A stretch of 64,000 nt of DNA from an uncultured Eubacteriales bacterium. GTDB lineage: Bacteria > Bacillota > Clostridia > Christensenellales > Aristaeellaceae. How positions within the stretch are numbered: position 1 is the stretch's first letter; every line of letters starts with the position of its first letter. Positions 10,801-20,505 of the stretch are shown in pieces. Position numbers and translations under genes: made by a program. Location: contig CADBZH010000008.1 of assembly GCA_902799045.1 (NCBI GenBank), positions 32,547-96,546 on the forward strand, written 5' to 3'. The notes below the pieces were generated by a model, which made no database searches, had not been told where the DNA came from, and saw only the letters and a program-made list of their open reading frames with translations.

Positions 10801-13800
10801 TTTCCGGCACGGGATCGGGCTGTGCGGTTCCGCCTGTCTTCTTGAACCGCAGCAGGTACATCTCGGCGTTCAGGTTGCTGGGATTGCCGTCGGACCAGAC
10901 CTTCCGCACCTCCACGCTGGTATTATCAATATACTCATTGACAATGGTGGCCACGGAGCCGTTCGCGTCCAGCGCGCCGACCGCCTCGCCGTCCGGGGTG
11001 ACGACGCCGTAGCCCGCGGGCATACCGGTCGTATTCTCCACGAAGGCATAGTTCAGGCCCTGGGGCAGGCCGCTGATGTTGATCTCCTGGCCGTTGGTGA
11101 GCGTGAAGCCGCTCCAGACGCCGGCAACATGCTCACCATGCTCATCATCATAGCTGCCGCTCGACAGGATTATCGACGCGGTGGTGCCGGTGACCGTCAG
11201 ACCGCTGGTCTCCGTAAAGGCCGTGTAGGTCGTCTCGTGGGTGGACTCGTCCTCCGTCTCGCTCCACAGGTACAGGTCAAAGTGGAACTGGGTGCCGTCG
11301 TTCGCGGGGGCGTTGTTCACGGTCTTGCGCAGCGTCAGTCCGGTCTTGCGCAGGTCGTTGGTGACGGTGACCTTCTGCGTCGTGCCCTTAACGATGGCGC
11401 CATTGGCCGTCTCGCCCGCAACGATGGTGCCGTTGACGGCGGAGTTGACGTGCACATAGTGCGCGGTCGCGGGCGTGGTGATCTCCTCGACGGCATAGGT
11501 CGTGCCCTCGGGAAGGTTCGCGATGGTTACGGTGTTGTCGGCGCGCACTTCAACAAAGGCCACGCCGCTTTCGTCAAAGGTGACCTCATTGCCCTCCTTC
11601 AAGCCCGAAGCCGGGAAGGACTGGCCCTGCACCTTGCTGGGTTCATTGGTATCCGACAGCGTCACCTTGAAGGTGAAGTAGGTGATCTTGTCCTTGATGC
11701 TGTCGCTCGCAAACGCCTTAATCAGCTCCAGCATGCCGACATTGGGCTCGCCGACGATGTTCTGGATGGTGATGTTCAGCGTCTGGCGCTGGTTGGGATT
11801 GTAGGAGTGAAGCTCGCCGCCATTCCTGTTGACCTCTTTGGAAATGATCGTGCCGCCGAAATCGCCAGTCAAGTAATGGGCATTGGCCCAGGGTGCCAGA
11901 ATGATGCCCGCGCCTGTCTTGCTGGTATTAAACTCTTGTGGACTCCCATCTTCGCAATACCCTTTTGTGCCATCATCATTGAGCAGATTAAAGAGTACCT
12001 TCGTAGCGTATTCCTTGCCGTGGCTCTCGAATTGAGCATCGAGGCCCACGCCGTCAAACTTCACCAATGGACAGAAATTTTCCTGGTCCATCATCACGTT
12101 GATCACGACATAACGCCCGTCGTCTTCCAGATCAATGCCTTCGTCGGAAATGTCAGACGCTTTATAATTCAGCACACGAACGGTGGTGCTGTCCGTCGCG
12201 CCAATCAGCTCCTTCGACAGCACGCGAAGCCGCTTCATGTCATTGACAATGTCATATTTCTTGTAGCCGCCCGTGCCGTTCTGGTAGACTGTAACGTCGC
12301 TTACGTTCCCAGCGGTAACAGCTGTATTAACCTCTTCTGGTTCATCGGTGAGTATCACCAAAGGTACGCGAGTGCCTTTATTCAACACTTCTGCAAGGGT
12401 ACTTGGGTTGTCATAAGCGACTTGTCCAAAGTAATTGAGGTTGGTATTGTTCAGGAAATGAGCTTCCGTCGCGCTGAAATCCACATACAAACCCCCAACC
12501 TGGGCCGCTCCGCTTTGCGTGATTTCCTGGTCGTCTATGACTTCGGAAACGCTATAATCTCCGGGCTCCAGCCCGTCAAACTCCACCTGGAACCTGCCGT
12601 TCGTGCCGGTGTTGCCCTGTTTTTCCGCTACTGTATTGCCAGCCTTGTCTTTCAGGCGAATCGTAACATCCTTATTTTGAATGGGTTTGCCGTCCTGATC
12701 CGTGTACACCTTTAAGACTTTGAGAACATTGACCTTGAGATTTCTGCCGGAATAGCCGAAGTCAGCCTCGCCTGTTCCAGCTGGGCCGTCTGTAATCACA
12801 GCAGACATCACTGCCGCGCCGATCGTGGCTTCAATGTCAGCAGTATGGTTCTTATACTCTTCCGTATAGTAGCCAAAGTCGGTAGCATCCTTCATGAAGC
12901 TGTCGATGTAGGCCTTGGAAATGGTGCCGGTGGGCGTGGCGAAGGTCAGGCTGTTATACCAGTACCTGATCATGTTCGTATCGTCCACGGAAGACAGCAT
13001 CTCATCAGTCGGAGAATTATAGTGAAGGTTATAGCAGGAAATCGAATAGCCCTCGACGATCGTATCCACGTTGTTCGGCTCTCTCAAATCGGCAACGCTT
13101 TGGATGGTCTTATTCGACTTCTTCTTTAGAACAGAAACCTGTGCATTCATGTCTGCGGAGATTTGCATGTTGGAAACCGCAGTGCCGTTATTGTCGAACC
13201 ATTCCGTGATCGGAATATCCACAGTCGTCTGATCGGGCCCGATAATCAACCTGGAGGCGCCGAAGAAATATCGGTCACTGTTATCTTGAGTGGGTGCAGG
13301 CACCTTCACAAACACATAGTAGTCGTCCGCTTCATCAATCTCCAGGCCAGCTTCCTGAACGTAGACGCGCACACCGTACTTTTCGGTATACGAAAGCACC
13401 TGCTGGAAATTGAGGGTTACTTTATTTTGAGATGCGTCAATCACATAGCCGTCTGTTTCTTTGAGAGCAAAGCCCTGCAACTCGGAGAGATGCGCATTGT
13501 TGACATTGTTCTGATCAGGACTATCCTTCCACTGCTGCAAGGTAAAAACATTGTTTACGTCGTCAAGGATTTTGAAAGTGACGGTGTCGCCAGAATTCGG
13601 CACATTCATATCTTTGAACGAAGTGACCTCGGACGCAGAATTGAACTGCACGCCGGTAAAACGATTACTATTCCCTCCATTGGAATACGTAATCTCTTCC
13701 TGAATGCCAAAGACTCTGTTCTTCAGCGCATCGAGGGCAGCACCGCTGATTAAATTGTTGCCCGAATAATCATAGAGATTAATTGTGACTTGCCAAAATA

Positions 13801-16603
13801 CATCGTCCGTCACGATGATAGTATATTCGGTCTCGTCCACGGTCATGGTGAGCGTATAGGTGTCGTCGAAGGCGGCGTCGCTGTTGATGAAGTATTCGCC
13901 GGTCTCCTCGTCCTGGGTCAGGTAGAGGTCCTTTTCGCCGGCCTCGCCCACCAGCTCGGTGAGAACCAGGTCGGCCGCGGTGATGGCCTCGCCCTGGATG
14001 TCCAGCGCGTCCAGCACCTCCATGAGGCTGTGGCTGCCGGTGCCGGGGAAGCTCCAGGTGTGCTCGGCGCCTTCCCCGTCGGTATAGCTGAAATCCACGG
14101 TATACCTCACCACGTAGGTGGAGAAGCCGTTGGTGGTGAAGGAGAAGGAGGTGACGTTGCCGTCGGCGTCGTGCTTGAAATCGACGTTTTCGACGGGCTC
14201 GGCGGTGCCGTCGGCGTGGATGTGGATCAGCTCGAAGTGCACGTTTTCAGGCGTGGCGCCCTCGGGCAGCTCGGCGAACACGTTCAGGTTTTCGGGCATG
14301 ACGACCACGGCGACCTCGCCGGTCTGGGAGAGCTCGTCCTGCTTTTCGTTGTGGATGGAGATATCATAGGCGACGGCGGCCTCGTGGGTGCCCTCCTCCG
14401 GGGCGGAGGCGACCTCGATGCCCTCGGGCACCTCGACCTCGGTCAGGGTGGCGTAGGCGTCGTTCGGAAGGCTCGTCTCCTCGGCGGGCACGATCGTCAC
14501 GGTGCCGTTGGTGGTGTCGCCGGCGTTGTCGATGGCGTCGGTGGTGCGTCCGGTGTAGCCGGTCAGCTCAAAGTTCACCGTCTGGGTGGTGACGGTGGTC
14601 ACGTCGTCCTCGGTGGACTCGGTCTGCATCTCCAGGGAGACGCTGCCGCTCTCCAGGGCGTCGGCGGTCAGGATGATGCTGCCATCCTCCACGTCGACAT
14701 CGCTGTTGGTGACGGTGGCCTCGCTGGCAAAGACCTCGTGGTCCACGTCCAGCTCGCCCTCCACCAGGTTGACGGAATCGTCCTCCGCGGCCAGCAGGTC
14801 CGTGACGGACAGCTTCACGGTGTCGCCCTCGACGGTGGCGGCCTGCATCAGGTCCACGCTGGACAGGTCCACGCTGATGTTGGCGCTCAGGGTCGGCCCC
14901 TCAACGGTGGCGTTGTCCCCGGTCTCGGGCTCAGCTTCGGTTTCAGACTCGGTCTCGGCTTCGGTCTCGGCTTCGGTCTCGGTCTCGGCTTCGGTCTCAG
15001 TATCAGCTTCTGTCTCGGTCTCAGTCTCGGTCTCGGATTCAGCTTCGGTCTCGGATTCAGCTTCGGTCTCAGTCCCAGACTCGGTCTCGGATTCAGCTTC
15101 AGTTTCAGTTTCGGTCTCGGTCTCGGTCTCGGCTTCGGTCTCGGATTCAGCTTCGGTCTCAGTCCCAGACTCGGTCTCGGATTCAGCTTCAGTTTCAGTT
15201 TCGGTCTCAGTCTCGGATTCAGCTTCAGCCTCGGCTTCGGTCTCAGTCTCGGTTTCGGGCTCAGTCTCAGTTTCAGGCTCAACTTCAGTCTCGGTTTCAG
15301 CCTCGGCTTCGGTTTCAGCTTCGGTTTCAGGCTCAGCTTCAGTCTCGGTCTCGGATTCAGCTTCGGTCTCGGTCTCAGCTTCGGTCTCGGTCTCGGATTC
15401 AGTCTCGGTCTCTACCTCTGCTTCAGTTTCAGTTTCGGTCTCAGGCTCAGACTCAGCTTCGGTCTCGGTCTCGGATTCAGCTTCGGTCTCGGTCTCGGAC
15501 CCGGTTTCAGTTTCAGGCTCAGTCTCGGTCTCGGTCTCAGCTTCGGTCTCGGTCTCGGACCCGGTTTCAGTTTCAGGCTCAGTCTCGGTCTCAGCTTCGG
15601 TCTCGGTCTCGGATTCAGTCTCGGTCTCTACCTCTGCTTCAGTTTCAGTTTCGGTCTCAGGCTCGGTCTCAGGCTCGGCCTCGGTTTCAGGCTCAGCTTC
15701 AGTCTCGGTCTCGGTCTCAGCTTCGGTCTCGGTCTCGGATTCAGCTTCGGTCTCGGTCTCGGACCCGGTTTCAGTTTCGGTCTCAGACTCGGTTTCGGTC
15801 TCAGCCTCTACCTCGGCTTCGGTCTCAGCTTCAGGCTCGTTTTCAGTTTCGACCGCCGCGGTTTCGGCGTCGGCGTCGGTCTCGGTCTCAGGCTCGGCCA
15901 CAGGCGTGGCGACCTCGTCCACATGGGCGACGCCCTGGGTGAGGATCACGCTCTGGATGTCGTCTTCGGTGATGATCGCCAGCTCGGCCAGGTCAAAGTC
16001 CGCCATGGCGTAGACGCGCACGTCGCCCTCCACGACCTCGACGCCCACGCGACCGGCCTCGTCCGCGCTGTTCACGACCTGCCCCACCTCGCGCACGTCG
16101 CGCAGGGACACGGGCAGCTGCAGCGCGTCGATGATGGCGCTCAGGCGCGCCTCCTCGCCCAGCACGAATTCCGGCAGCGGGGCCTCGGCCTCGACGGCGT
16201 CTTCAACGGTCGCTTCCTGCTCCTCGACTTCGGTCTCGTCGGCGGCATCGGCCCCGGTGGCCTCCTCCAGGGAGATCTCCTCATCGGAAGCCGTCTCCAG
16301 CGGCGCCTCCTCCTCGTCGGCCTCGTCCTTGACGGGGCGCTGCTGATAGCAAGCGTCGGTGTGCACGTGCGCCTCCAGGCCGCAAATCAGCTCACCCTCG
16401 GCGTCATAGCACGCCTCGGTGTGCTCGTGCTCCTCCAAATGGCACATCGGAATGCGCTCCAGGGTATCGGCGCTCTTCTTCAGCGTGTTCATCGTAAAGA
16501 GCATGACAAACGCTGAAAGGACCGCGACGATCCGTTTCAGATGAGCATGCACCTTCTTGCGCTTCAGGAACGCTTCTGCTTGACTGCGCTCGACCTTTTT
16601 CAT
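7841..16603 (-). CDS. Giant LPSTGG-anchored adhesin with Glu-Thr spacer
   Basis: 2,920 residues. ATG at 16603 (MKKVERSQ) sits 9 bases after GAGG; a TTG 21 bases upstream lacks a ribosome site. Order: basic N-terminus and export helix (about residues 25-45), paired HEHT/Cys motifs ([26 protein letters not shown]), an acidic domain, about 300 residues (250-555) of ET/ES/EA/EP dipeptides, then a long array of beta-rich adhesin and Cna-B/SpaA-like domains. Residues about 1935-2130 hold two near-identical units ([18 protein letters not shown] and [19 protein letters not shown]). The end is [11 protein letters not shown], a membrane helix and a basic tail for sortase. It is probably co-transcribed with the signal peptidase and coiled-coil genes just upstream. 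The adhesin role is inferred from architecture; the ligand is unknown. Confidence 0.88.
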   Translation of the reverse strand: MKKVERSQAEAFLKRKKVHAHLKRIVAVLSAFVMLFTMNTLKKSADTLERIPMCHLEEHEHTEACYDAEGELICGLEAHVHTDACYQQRPVKDEADEEEAPLETASDEEISLEEATGADAADETEVEEQEATVEDAVEAEAPLPEFVLGEEARLSAIIDALQLPVSLRDVREVGQVVNSADEAGRVGVEVVEGDVRVYAMADFDLAELAIITEDDIQSVILTQGVAHVDEVATPVAEPETETDADAETAAVETENEPEAETEAEVEAETETESETETETGSETETEAESETETEAETETETEAEPETEAEPETEPETETETEAEVETETESETETEAETETEPETETGSETETEAETETETEPETETGSETETEAESETETEAESEPETETETEAEVETETESETETEAETETEAESETETEAEPETEAETEAEAETETEVEPETETEPETETETEAEAEAESETETETETEAESETESGTETEAESETEAETETETETETEAESETESGTETEAESETEAESETETETETEADTETEAETETEAETEAETESETEAEPETGDNATVEGPTLSANISVDLSSVDLMQAATVEGDTVKLSVTDLLAAEDDSVNLVEGELDVDHEVFASEATVTNSDVDVEDGSIILTADALESGSVSLEMQTESTEDDVTTVTTQTVNFELTGYTGRTTDAIDNAGDTTNGTVTIVPAEETSLPNDAYATLTEVEVPEGIEVASAPEEGTHEAAVAYDISIHNEKQDELSQTGEVAVVVMPENLNVFAELPEGATPENVHFELIHIHADGTAEPVENVDFKHDADGNVTSFSFTTNGFSTYVVRYTVDFSYTDGEGAEHTWSFPGTGSHSLMEVLDALDIQGEAITAADLVLTELVGEAGEKDLYLTQDEETGEYFINSDAAFDDTYTLTMTVDETEYTIIVTDDVFWQVTINLYDYSGNNLISGAALDALKNRVFGIQEEITYSNGGNSNRFTGVQFNSASEVTSFKDMNVPNSGDTVTFKILDDVNNVFTLQQWKDSPDQNNVNNAHLSELQGFALKETDGYVIDASQNKVTLNFQQVLSYTEKYGVRVYVQEAGLEIDEADDYYVFVKVPAPTQDNSDRYFFGASRLIIGPDQTTVDIPITEWFDNNGTAVSNMQISADMNAQVSVLKKKSNKTIQSVADLREPNNVDTIVEGYSISCYNLHYNSPTDEMLSSVDDTNMIRYWYNSLTFATPTGTISKAYIDSFMKDATDFGYYTEEYKNHTADIEATIGAAVMSAVITDGPAGTGEADFGYSGRNLKVNVLKVLKVYTDQDGKPIQNKDVTIRLKDKAGNTVAEKQGNTGTNGRFQVEFDGLEPGDYSVSEVIDDQEITQSGAAQVGGLYVDFSATEAHFLNNTNLNYFGQVAYDNPSTLAEVLNKGTRVPLVILTDEPEEVNTAVTAGNVSDVTVYQNGTGGYKKYDIVNDMKRLRVLSKELIGATDSTTVRVLNYKASDISDEGIDLEDDGRYVVINVMMDQENFCPLVKFDGVGLDAQFESHGKEYATKVLFNLLNDDGTKGYCEDGSPQEFNTSKTGAGIILAPWANAHYLTGDFGGTIISKEVNRNGGELHSYNPNQRQTLNITIQNIVGEPNVGMLELIKAFASDSIKDKITYFTFKVTLSDTNEPSKVQGQSFPASGLKEGNEVTFDESGVAFVEVRADNTVTIANLPEGTTYAVEEITTPATAHYVHVNSAVNGTIVAGETANGAIVKGTTQKVTVTNDLRKTGLTLRKTVNNAPANDGTQFHFDLYLWSETEDESTHETTYTAFTETSGLTVTGTTASIILSSGSYDDEHGEHVAGVWSGFTLTNGQEINISGLPQGLNYAFVENTTGMPAGYGVVTPDGEAVGALDANGSVATIVNEYIDNTSVEVRKVWSDGNPSNLNAEMYLLRFKKTGGTAQPDPVPETPTTGSLRIVQTLTGAGADSSTFTGSYVVKKDDVEVRSGSYSSTNGATISGLEPGNYTVEVTGSDTTYDVTTALSTAMVTVTANQTADAYVSHELTTPVTVPTTGSIVIAQTLTGAGASSSTFTGSYTVRKDGNPVSSGSYNNKAGATFSGLVPGNYTVEVTGSDTTYDVQNATQTASVNVTAGNTATVNVSHELRERQSSNAGNNTATVNIVGVNWRYGNIGYDCGPAPELENGSIVLSVRSSWSNPLGSVTINASTNWRGSITVDSTNLSANGEQFGGVGVSCSSEMTGVLVSPDSFNGSNELNVTITAFYSQPSASALSPFQMAFNPFVAYADEGTPGALPAGIASGINIPEGYELDSEGWRYVKLTPGHLSETLTDLPKVDADGNDYYYMLVEYNVPSNYNVSYSQPSPVPGSQLGGTIATLTATNTPIVPKGTITIRKVLDSDTTRYDALKTWDYWFGIYRDQEANDLVETLHCQAYSADNYSNTVTSNPLPYGTYWVYELTDEVEVNGVKTRYPIKDGQVTKSNIHFTVTTSSPSVTINASNTSGTVEYTNKVVTDYVVQKRWMRSNGTWDDDYGAGADDVKTIYFKLKRTVNGSETYFDKDGKQATGSDQPVIPLTYAMAETAWKTETDAGVTVTKGETVLHWIKEFTNLPGNHSEYSVVECDKDGNNYPDGRYTTCTVLGDVTALKNSLVEVKGEKVWKINGDRSAVAVGTRFDDYYITLQLKRGETVLDTQTVGKANNNWSYTWNDLAEYDPETGAAYSYSVVETGVYASQADAEAGTNNLIGRFVHSEGVPVENGALYTTTITNDLSEVDIDLVKVDSVDHTRKLSNAKFQLMRRELGSTDDDFARFENNQFEEIKVGNEMKKMGPVTITSTDGLTIQDLLPGEYQVQEIQAPPGYILTDSVFTFTINADGTVTYENGNELVTFENATFTIGNNAGVQLPSTGGMGTGMFTAAGVALLLLALAGCLLKARKRDTDA
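14930..15860 (-). repeat. Low-complexity Glu-Thr/Ser/Ala coding repeat
   Basis: About 0.9 kb of GA/TC-rich hexamer-like repeats encoding alternating Glu with Thr, Ser, Ala or Pro inside the giant adhesin. Longer blocks are duplicated (for example the segments around 15050 and 15165). The opposite strand stays open here only because of the composition. Such arrays readily change length by slippage. Confidence 0.85.
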
Positions 16604-16654
16604 AGCCTTATGCCTCGCTATCAAATGTCGTTATGGTTTAAGGATGCCCGCTGC

Positions 16655-17236
16655 CTACTTGATGACGCTGATGCGGTCCAGGGGCCAGACCCTCAGCACG
16701 ACGCGCCCGACGACCTGCTCCTGGGCCACGCAGCCCACCGCGGTGTTGCGGCTGTCGGAGGAGGTGGCGCGATGGTCGCCCATCACAAAGATCTTTCCGT
16801 CCGGTACCTGATAGGGCAGCGTGATGTTGCAGTCGCCGAAGGCCTTTTCCTGCACGTAGGGCTCCTCCAGCGGCACGTCGTTGATGAACACATTGCCGTC
16901 GGCGTCGATGTTCACCCACTCGCCGGCATTCGCGATCACGCGCTTCACCAGGATCTTGTTGTTGTAGTAAAAGGCGATGACATCGCCCTTCTGGAACGCG
17001 GTGCCCTTCGGGGCCACCACGATCTCGCCCTGATAGAGCGAGGGCGTCATGGATTCGCCCACCACCTGCAGCACCGGCAGCGCCAGCATCGACACCAGCA
17101 CCGCCACCGCCGCGACGATCACCAGCGCGCTGACGGTGCTCAGCAGCGTCGAGCGATAGCTGCGCCTGTGCTGTTCCCGCCGCAGCTCGCTTTCCAGCTG
17201 CTGCACCGTGGGGTTCTCGGTCAATACTCGCTTCAT
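16655..17236 (-). CDS. lepB: Signal peptidase I
   Basis: 193 residues. One N-terminal membrane helix (about 30-57), then the catalytic motifs of type I signal peptidases: GESMTPSL with the nucleophile Ser, GDVIAFYYNNKILVKRVI with the general-base Lys, and the GDHRATSSDSRN box. It removes signal peptides on the outer face of the membrane. Its start overlaps the stop of the coiled-coil gene by 4 bases and the giant adhesin starts 51 bases after its stop, so the three genes appear to form an operon; a dedicated peptidase for the neighbouring surface proteins is a reasonable inference. Confidence 0.93.
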   Translation of the reverse strand: MKRVLTENPTVQQLESELRREQHRRSYRSTLLSTVSALVIVAAVAVLVSMLALPVLQVVGESMTPSLYQGEIVVAPKGTAFQKGDVIAFYYNNKILVKRVIANAGEWVNIDADGNVFINDVPLEEPYVQEKAFGDCNITLPYQVPDGKIFVMGDHRATSSDSRNTAVGCVAQEQVVGRVVLRVWPLDRISVIK

Positions 17237-17709
17237 GCCTTGCGGTTCCTCCCGAACAGGCCGCGGCGCTTGCCCTCATCCGGCTGCGGCGCCGACTGCG
17301 GCGCGCTCTGCGCCGCCGGTTCAATGCTCGCGCCCTTCGCGCGTTCGCCCTCTTCGCGGGCCTGGCGCAGGATGCGCTCCGCCTCGCCGCGCGCGCTTTG
17401 CAGCACGTCCTCGGCCACGACCCTGGCCTTGTCCGCCTCGGCCTGGGCCTGCGCCCGCAGCGCGTCGGCATCCGCCTGCGCCTGCTGCAAATACTGGTCG
17501 GCGGCGGCCTGGGCCGATTCAAACACGCCGTTCAGCTTCAGCGCAGCCTCCGCCAGCGAGCCGGACTGCTCGATGGCGATGCGCCGGTCCTCCAGCGCTT
17601 CCTTCGCCCTGGCCAGTTCGCCGTTCAATTCGTCGATCTGGCGCTGCTGGTTTATGAGAATTTGCAACAGGTCGTCCCGCCTGAGCTTCCGAAGCTCCTT
17701 ATCCGTCAT
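17233..17709 (-). CDS. Small Ala/Gln-rich coiled-coil protein, lepB operon
   Basis: 158 residues, no signal peptide or membrane helix. MTDKELRKLRRDDLLQIL begins the protein; residues about 20-125 are heptad-rich and Ala/Glu/Gln-rich (coiled coil), and the tail is basic (KRRGLFGRNRKA). Proteins with this start are often found next to signal peptidase and LPXTG genes in gut Clostridia and are annotated variably; I do not know a proven function. Its 4-base overlap with lepB implies translational coupling. A scaffold role in surface-protein export is speculation. Confidence 0.8.
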   Translation of the reverse strand: MTDKELRKLRRDDLLQILINQQRQIDELNGELARAKEALEDRRIAIEQSGSLAEAALKLNGVFESAQAAADQYLQQAQADADALRAQAQAEADKARVVAEDVLQSARGEAERILRQAREEGERAKGASIEPAAQSAPQSAPQPDEGKRRGLFGRNRKA

Positions 17710-17957
17710 CTGCGCAACCCCTCAATCCGAAATATTACGAAATTATGTCCTGTTCAATGCCGCATTTAACGCACTTTTTACCCGCTTTGGCCCTTGTCGC
17801 AAATCTCAACCTTTTGGCCGTCCCGTCGAGCCAAAGCCCGGCAATTCGTGCAAATACCACACTACTATAATACCATGTTGCAATTTTTGGTATCTTCTGA
17901 AGAGGTTTTCGTCCCTTTTTCTCTGTGAGATACTACCTCGCCTACTTTTACGCTATC

Positions 17958-17990
17958 ATGATACCACTTCCTGGTTACATAACGGGTTAC
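17958..17990 (-). promoter_or_regulatory. Promoter of the coiled-coil/lepB/adhesin operon with GTAACC direct repeats
   Basis: On the minus strand GTAACCCGTTATGTAACC (17990-17973) is followed after 9 bases by TATCAT (17963-17958), the same geometry as at the pilin promoter (7398-7430). A second possible start signal, AACATGGTATTAT, lies nearer the gene around 17870. The rest of the gap 17710-18093 holds the transporter terminator. Confidence 0.6.
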
Positions 17991-18026
17991 ATTTTCCCTT
18001 GTCAATTTTTTGTAACAATTCAAAGC

Positions 18027-18066
18027 AAAAAATGACCGCCTCGGCGCAATGATTGCGCCAAGGCGG
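18027..18066 (-). terminator. Terminator of the sugar ABC operon
   Basis: A 15-bp stem with one mismatch and a one-base loop (18036-18050 with 18052-18066) is followed on the minus strand by TCATTTTTT. It lies 28 bases after the last permease gene. Confidence 0.9.
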
Positions 18067-18093
18067 CCAGACGGCCGCTGATGCGGTGTAGAA

Positions 18094-19296
18094 TCAGCTG
18101 TCGCGCTTCTTGGAGAGGATGTCGAACACCACGGCGGCCAGCAGCACGAAGCCCTTGACCACGCGCTGATAGTTCGCGTCCAGGTTGATCTGGAACATGC
18201 CCAGGTTGATGACGCCGATCAGCGTGGCGCCGATCACCATGCCCAGCACGGTGCCCGAGCCGCCGCTGGCGGAGACGCCGCCCACCACGCAGGCGGAGAT
18301 GGCGTCCATCTCGAAGTTCTTGCCGGCGTCGGCGTTGGCCGCGGTGAAGCGGGAGATGACCGTCATTGCCGAGATCGAGGTGAGGATCGCCATGTTCAGG
18401 TAGGCCAGGAACATGATCCGCTTGGTGTTCACGCCGGAGAGGCGCGCCGCCTCGATATTGCCGCCCACCACGTAGAAGTGGCGGCCGATGGTGGTCTTGC
18501 TGGTGATGAAGGCGTACAGCAGCACGACCGCCGCCACCCAGACCAGCACGGTGGGGATGCCGCCGGACAGCGCCAGCTTGTACATCACCAGCAGGATGAC
18601 CGCCGCGCCGAGGACGCTCTTGGCCGCGTCCATGGCCAGGGTGTCCACCTCATAGCCCTTGCGCAGCCGCACCGCCCGGGAGCGGAAGATCAGCGCCACA
18701 ACCAGCACCGCGGCCACGATGCCCACGATCAGGCAGGGCATGTTCAGCTGGCCCTCGGGGGTCTTGAACAGCGTGCCGGAGAAGATGTTCAGGAAATCCG
18801 GGCTGTCCTTGAAGGAAATGGAGTTGGTGGTGGACACGCCCAGTATGGAGGTGCCCAGGCCGCGGAAGGCCAGGTAACCCGCCAGGGTGGCGATCCACGG
18901 CGGAACCATCACGTAGGCGATCAGCGCGCCCAGGCCGCAGCCGTAGATGACGCCGATCAGCAGCATGGCCGCCAGGGAGACGCCGGTCCCCCACTTCCAG
19001 ACGACCATCATCATGCCGCTAAGCGCGCCGAGCAGGCAGACGAAGGCGCCGCAGGACAGGTCGATGTTGCCGCCGGTGAGCATGCACATCAGCATGCCGC
19101 AGCCGAGGATATACACGTAGGCGTTCTGATTGATCAGCGAGGCGAAGCTGGTCGGCTTGAACATCCGGCCCTTGGTCATGATCGTGAAAAAGATATACAC
19201 CAGCACCAGGATGATGAGCATGGCATTCTTTTTCAACATGGAAACCGGATTCGGCCTCCTGATGTTGGATTGGTTCACAGCTTTATTCTCCATCAT
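18094..19296 (-). CDS. Sugar ABC transporter permease 2 (GguB/MmsB type)
   Basis: About 400 residues with some ten membrane helices and the family signature [13 protein letters not shown] near the N-terminus and CVVGGVSASGGSGT near the C-terminus, as in RbsC/XylH/GguB permeases. AAAGGAGG is immediately upstream of a first ATG at 19302; the ATG at 19296 has better spacing, and 19293 is also possible. It is the last gene of the operon, 15 bases after a second, clearly different permease. Most systems of this family have one permease that forms a homodimer, so a heterodimer is likely here. Confidence 0.9.
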   Translation of the reverse strand: MMENKAVNQSNIRRPNPVSMLKKNAMLIILVLVYIFFTIMTKGRMFKPTSFASLINQNAYVYILGCGMLMCMLTGGNIDLSCGAFVCLLGALSGMMMVVWKWGTGVSLAAMLLIGVIYGCGLGALIAYVMVPPWIATLAGYLAFRGLGTSILGVSTTNSISFKDSPDFLNIFSGTLFKTPEGQLNMPCLIVGIVAAVLVVALIFRSRAVRLRKGYEVDTLAMDAAKSVLGAAVILLVMYKLALSGGIPTVLVWVAAVVLLYAFITSKTTIGRHFYVVGGNIEAARLSGVNTKRIMFLAYLNMAILTSISAMTVISRFTAANADAGKNFEMDAISACVVGGVSASGGSGTVLGMVIGATLIGVINLGMFQINLDANYQRVVKGFVLLAAVVFDILSKKRDS

Positions 19297-19311
19297 TGCC
19301 ATCCTCCTTTC

Positions 19312-20505
19312 CTACCGCTTCTGTCGCTTGGACATGACGTCGAACACGACCGCCAGCAGCAGCACCAGGCCCTTGACCACGCGCTGCAGGTTGGAATCCA
19401 CGCCCACCATGTTCATGCCCTGGTTGATGACGCCCATCAGCACGGCGCCGATGATCATGCCGGACACCTTGCCGGTGCCGCCGTAGGCCGAGGCGCCGCC
19501 GATGAAGCAGGACGCGATGGCGTCCATCTCATAGCCTTCGCCGTAGGTGGGGTCGATGCCCTTGGCGCGGGCGGCTGTCAGGATGCCGGCCAGGCCGGCC
19601 ATCAGGCCGATGCTGGCATAGGCGAACCAGTAGACGTTGCGCGTCTTGACGCCGGAGAGGGCCGTGGCCTTCTCGTTGCCGCCGACGGCATACAGGTGGC
19701 GGCCCATGGCCGTCTTGGTGGTGATGTACTGGTACACACCCAGCACCAGCGCGATCCAGATCAGCACCGTGGGGATGCCGCGGAAGCTGGCCATCTGCCA
19801 GGTGATGAACAGCACGACCGCGCAGATCGCGCAGGTGGTGAGCACCTGGCCCAGGATGGACTGATGGATGTTCAGCTTCTTCTGGACGTGGATCCGCCGC
19901 ACGGTCATCAGCGCGTAGACCGCGACGGCGACGATGCCGATGGCCAGGCAGGTCAGGTTCGGCTTGCCCTCCGTGCCCATCAGCTGGCGCACGTAGTCGG
20001 GGATGTAGCAATCCCTGCCGCCGCCAAACAGGAACAGGAACTGCTCGTTGCTGATGTCAACGCGATAGCCCTGCAGCACCACGTTGCTCAGGCCGCGGAA
20101 GGCGTACATGCCGGACAGCGTGGCGATGAAGGCCGGCACGTGCACCTTGGCGATCCAGAAGCCCTGGAACACGCCGATGGCCAGGCCGATGGCCAGCATG
20201 GCCAGCACCGCCAGCCACATGTTCATGCCCCGGTCCATCATCACGCAGCCTATGGAGGCCGCGAAACAGACCACCGAGCCGACGGACAGATCGATGTTGC
20301 CGCCGGTCAGGATGCACAGCAGCATGCCGGACGCCAGCACAAATACGTAACCGTTCTGGGAGATCAGGTTGTTGATGCTTCCGGGCTTCAGCGAGCCGCC
20401 GCCGGTGGCGATGGCAAAGAATACCACCACGACCACCAGCGCGATGACCATGGTATATTTCCGGAAAAAAGCGCCAACGCTCATTCTGCTTTCACTCATC
20501 GTCAT
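19312..20505 (-). CDS. gguB: Sugar ABC transporter permease 1 (GguB type)
   Basis: 397 residues, multi-pass. Carries [12 protein letters not shown] and the C-terminal [17 protein letters not shown] motif typical of GguB/XylH-like permeases, with the long central insert of that subgroup. The ATG at 20505 overlaps the stop of the ATPase gene (ATGA), giving translational coupling; an ATG two codons later is an alternative. It forms the membrane pore for the sugar bound by the ChvE-like protein at 22149-23198. Confidence 0.92.
   Translation of the reverse strand: MTMSESRMSVGAFFRKYTMVIALVVVVVFFAIATGGGSLKPGSINNLISQNGYVFVLASGMLLCILTGGNIDLSVGSVVCFAASIGCVMMDRGMNMWLAVLAMLAIGLAIGVFQGFWIAKVHVPAFIATLSGMYAFRGLSNVVLQGYRVDISNEQFLFLFGGGRDCYIPDYVRQLMGTEGKPNLTCLAIGIVAVAVYALMTVRRIHVQKKLNIHQSILGQVLTTCAICAVVLFITWQMASFRGIPTVLIWIALVLGVYQYITTKTAMGRHLYAVGGNEKATALSGVKTRNVYWFAYASIGLMAGLAGILTAARAKGIDPTYGEGYEMDAIASCFIGGASAYGGTGKVSGMIIGAVLMGVINQGMNMVGVDSNLQRVVKGLVLLLAVVFDVMSKRQKR

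Noticed and set aside
14930-15860. Possible CRISPR array
   Set aside because: Repeats are short, degenerate and in frame with a coding region; there are no unique spacers of constant length.
13790-16516. Plus-strand open frame of about 900 codons opposite the giant adhesin
   Set aside because: Antisense shadow caused by the repetitive Glu-Thr codons; the minus strand has signal, domains and LPSTGG.
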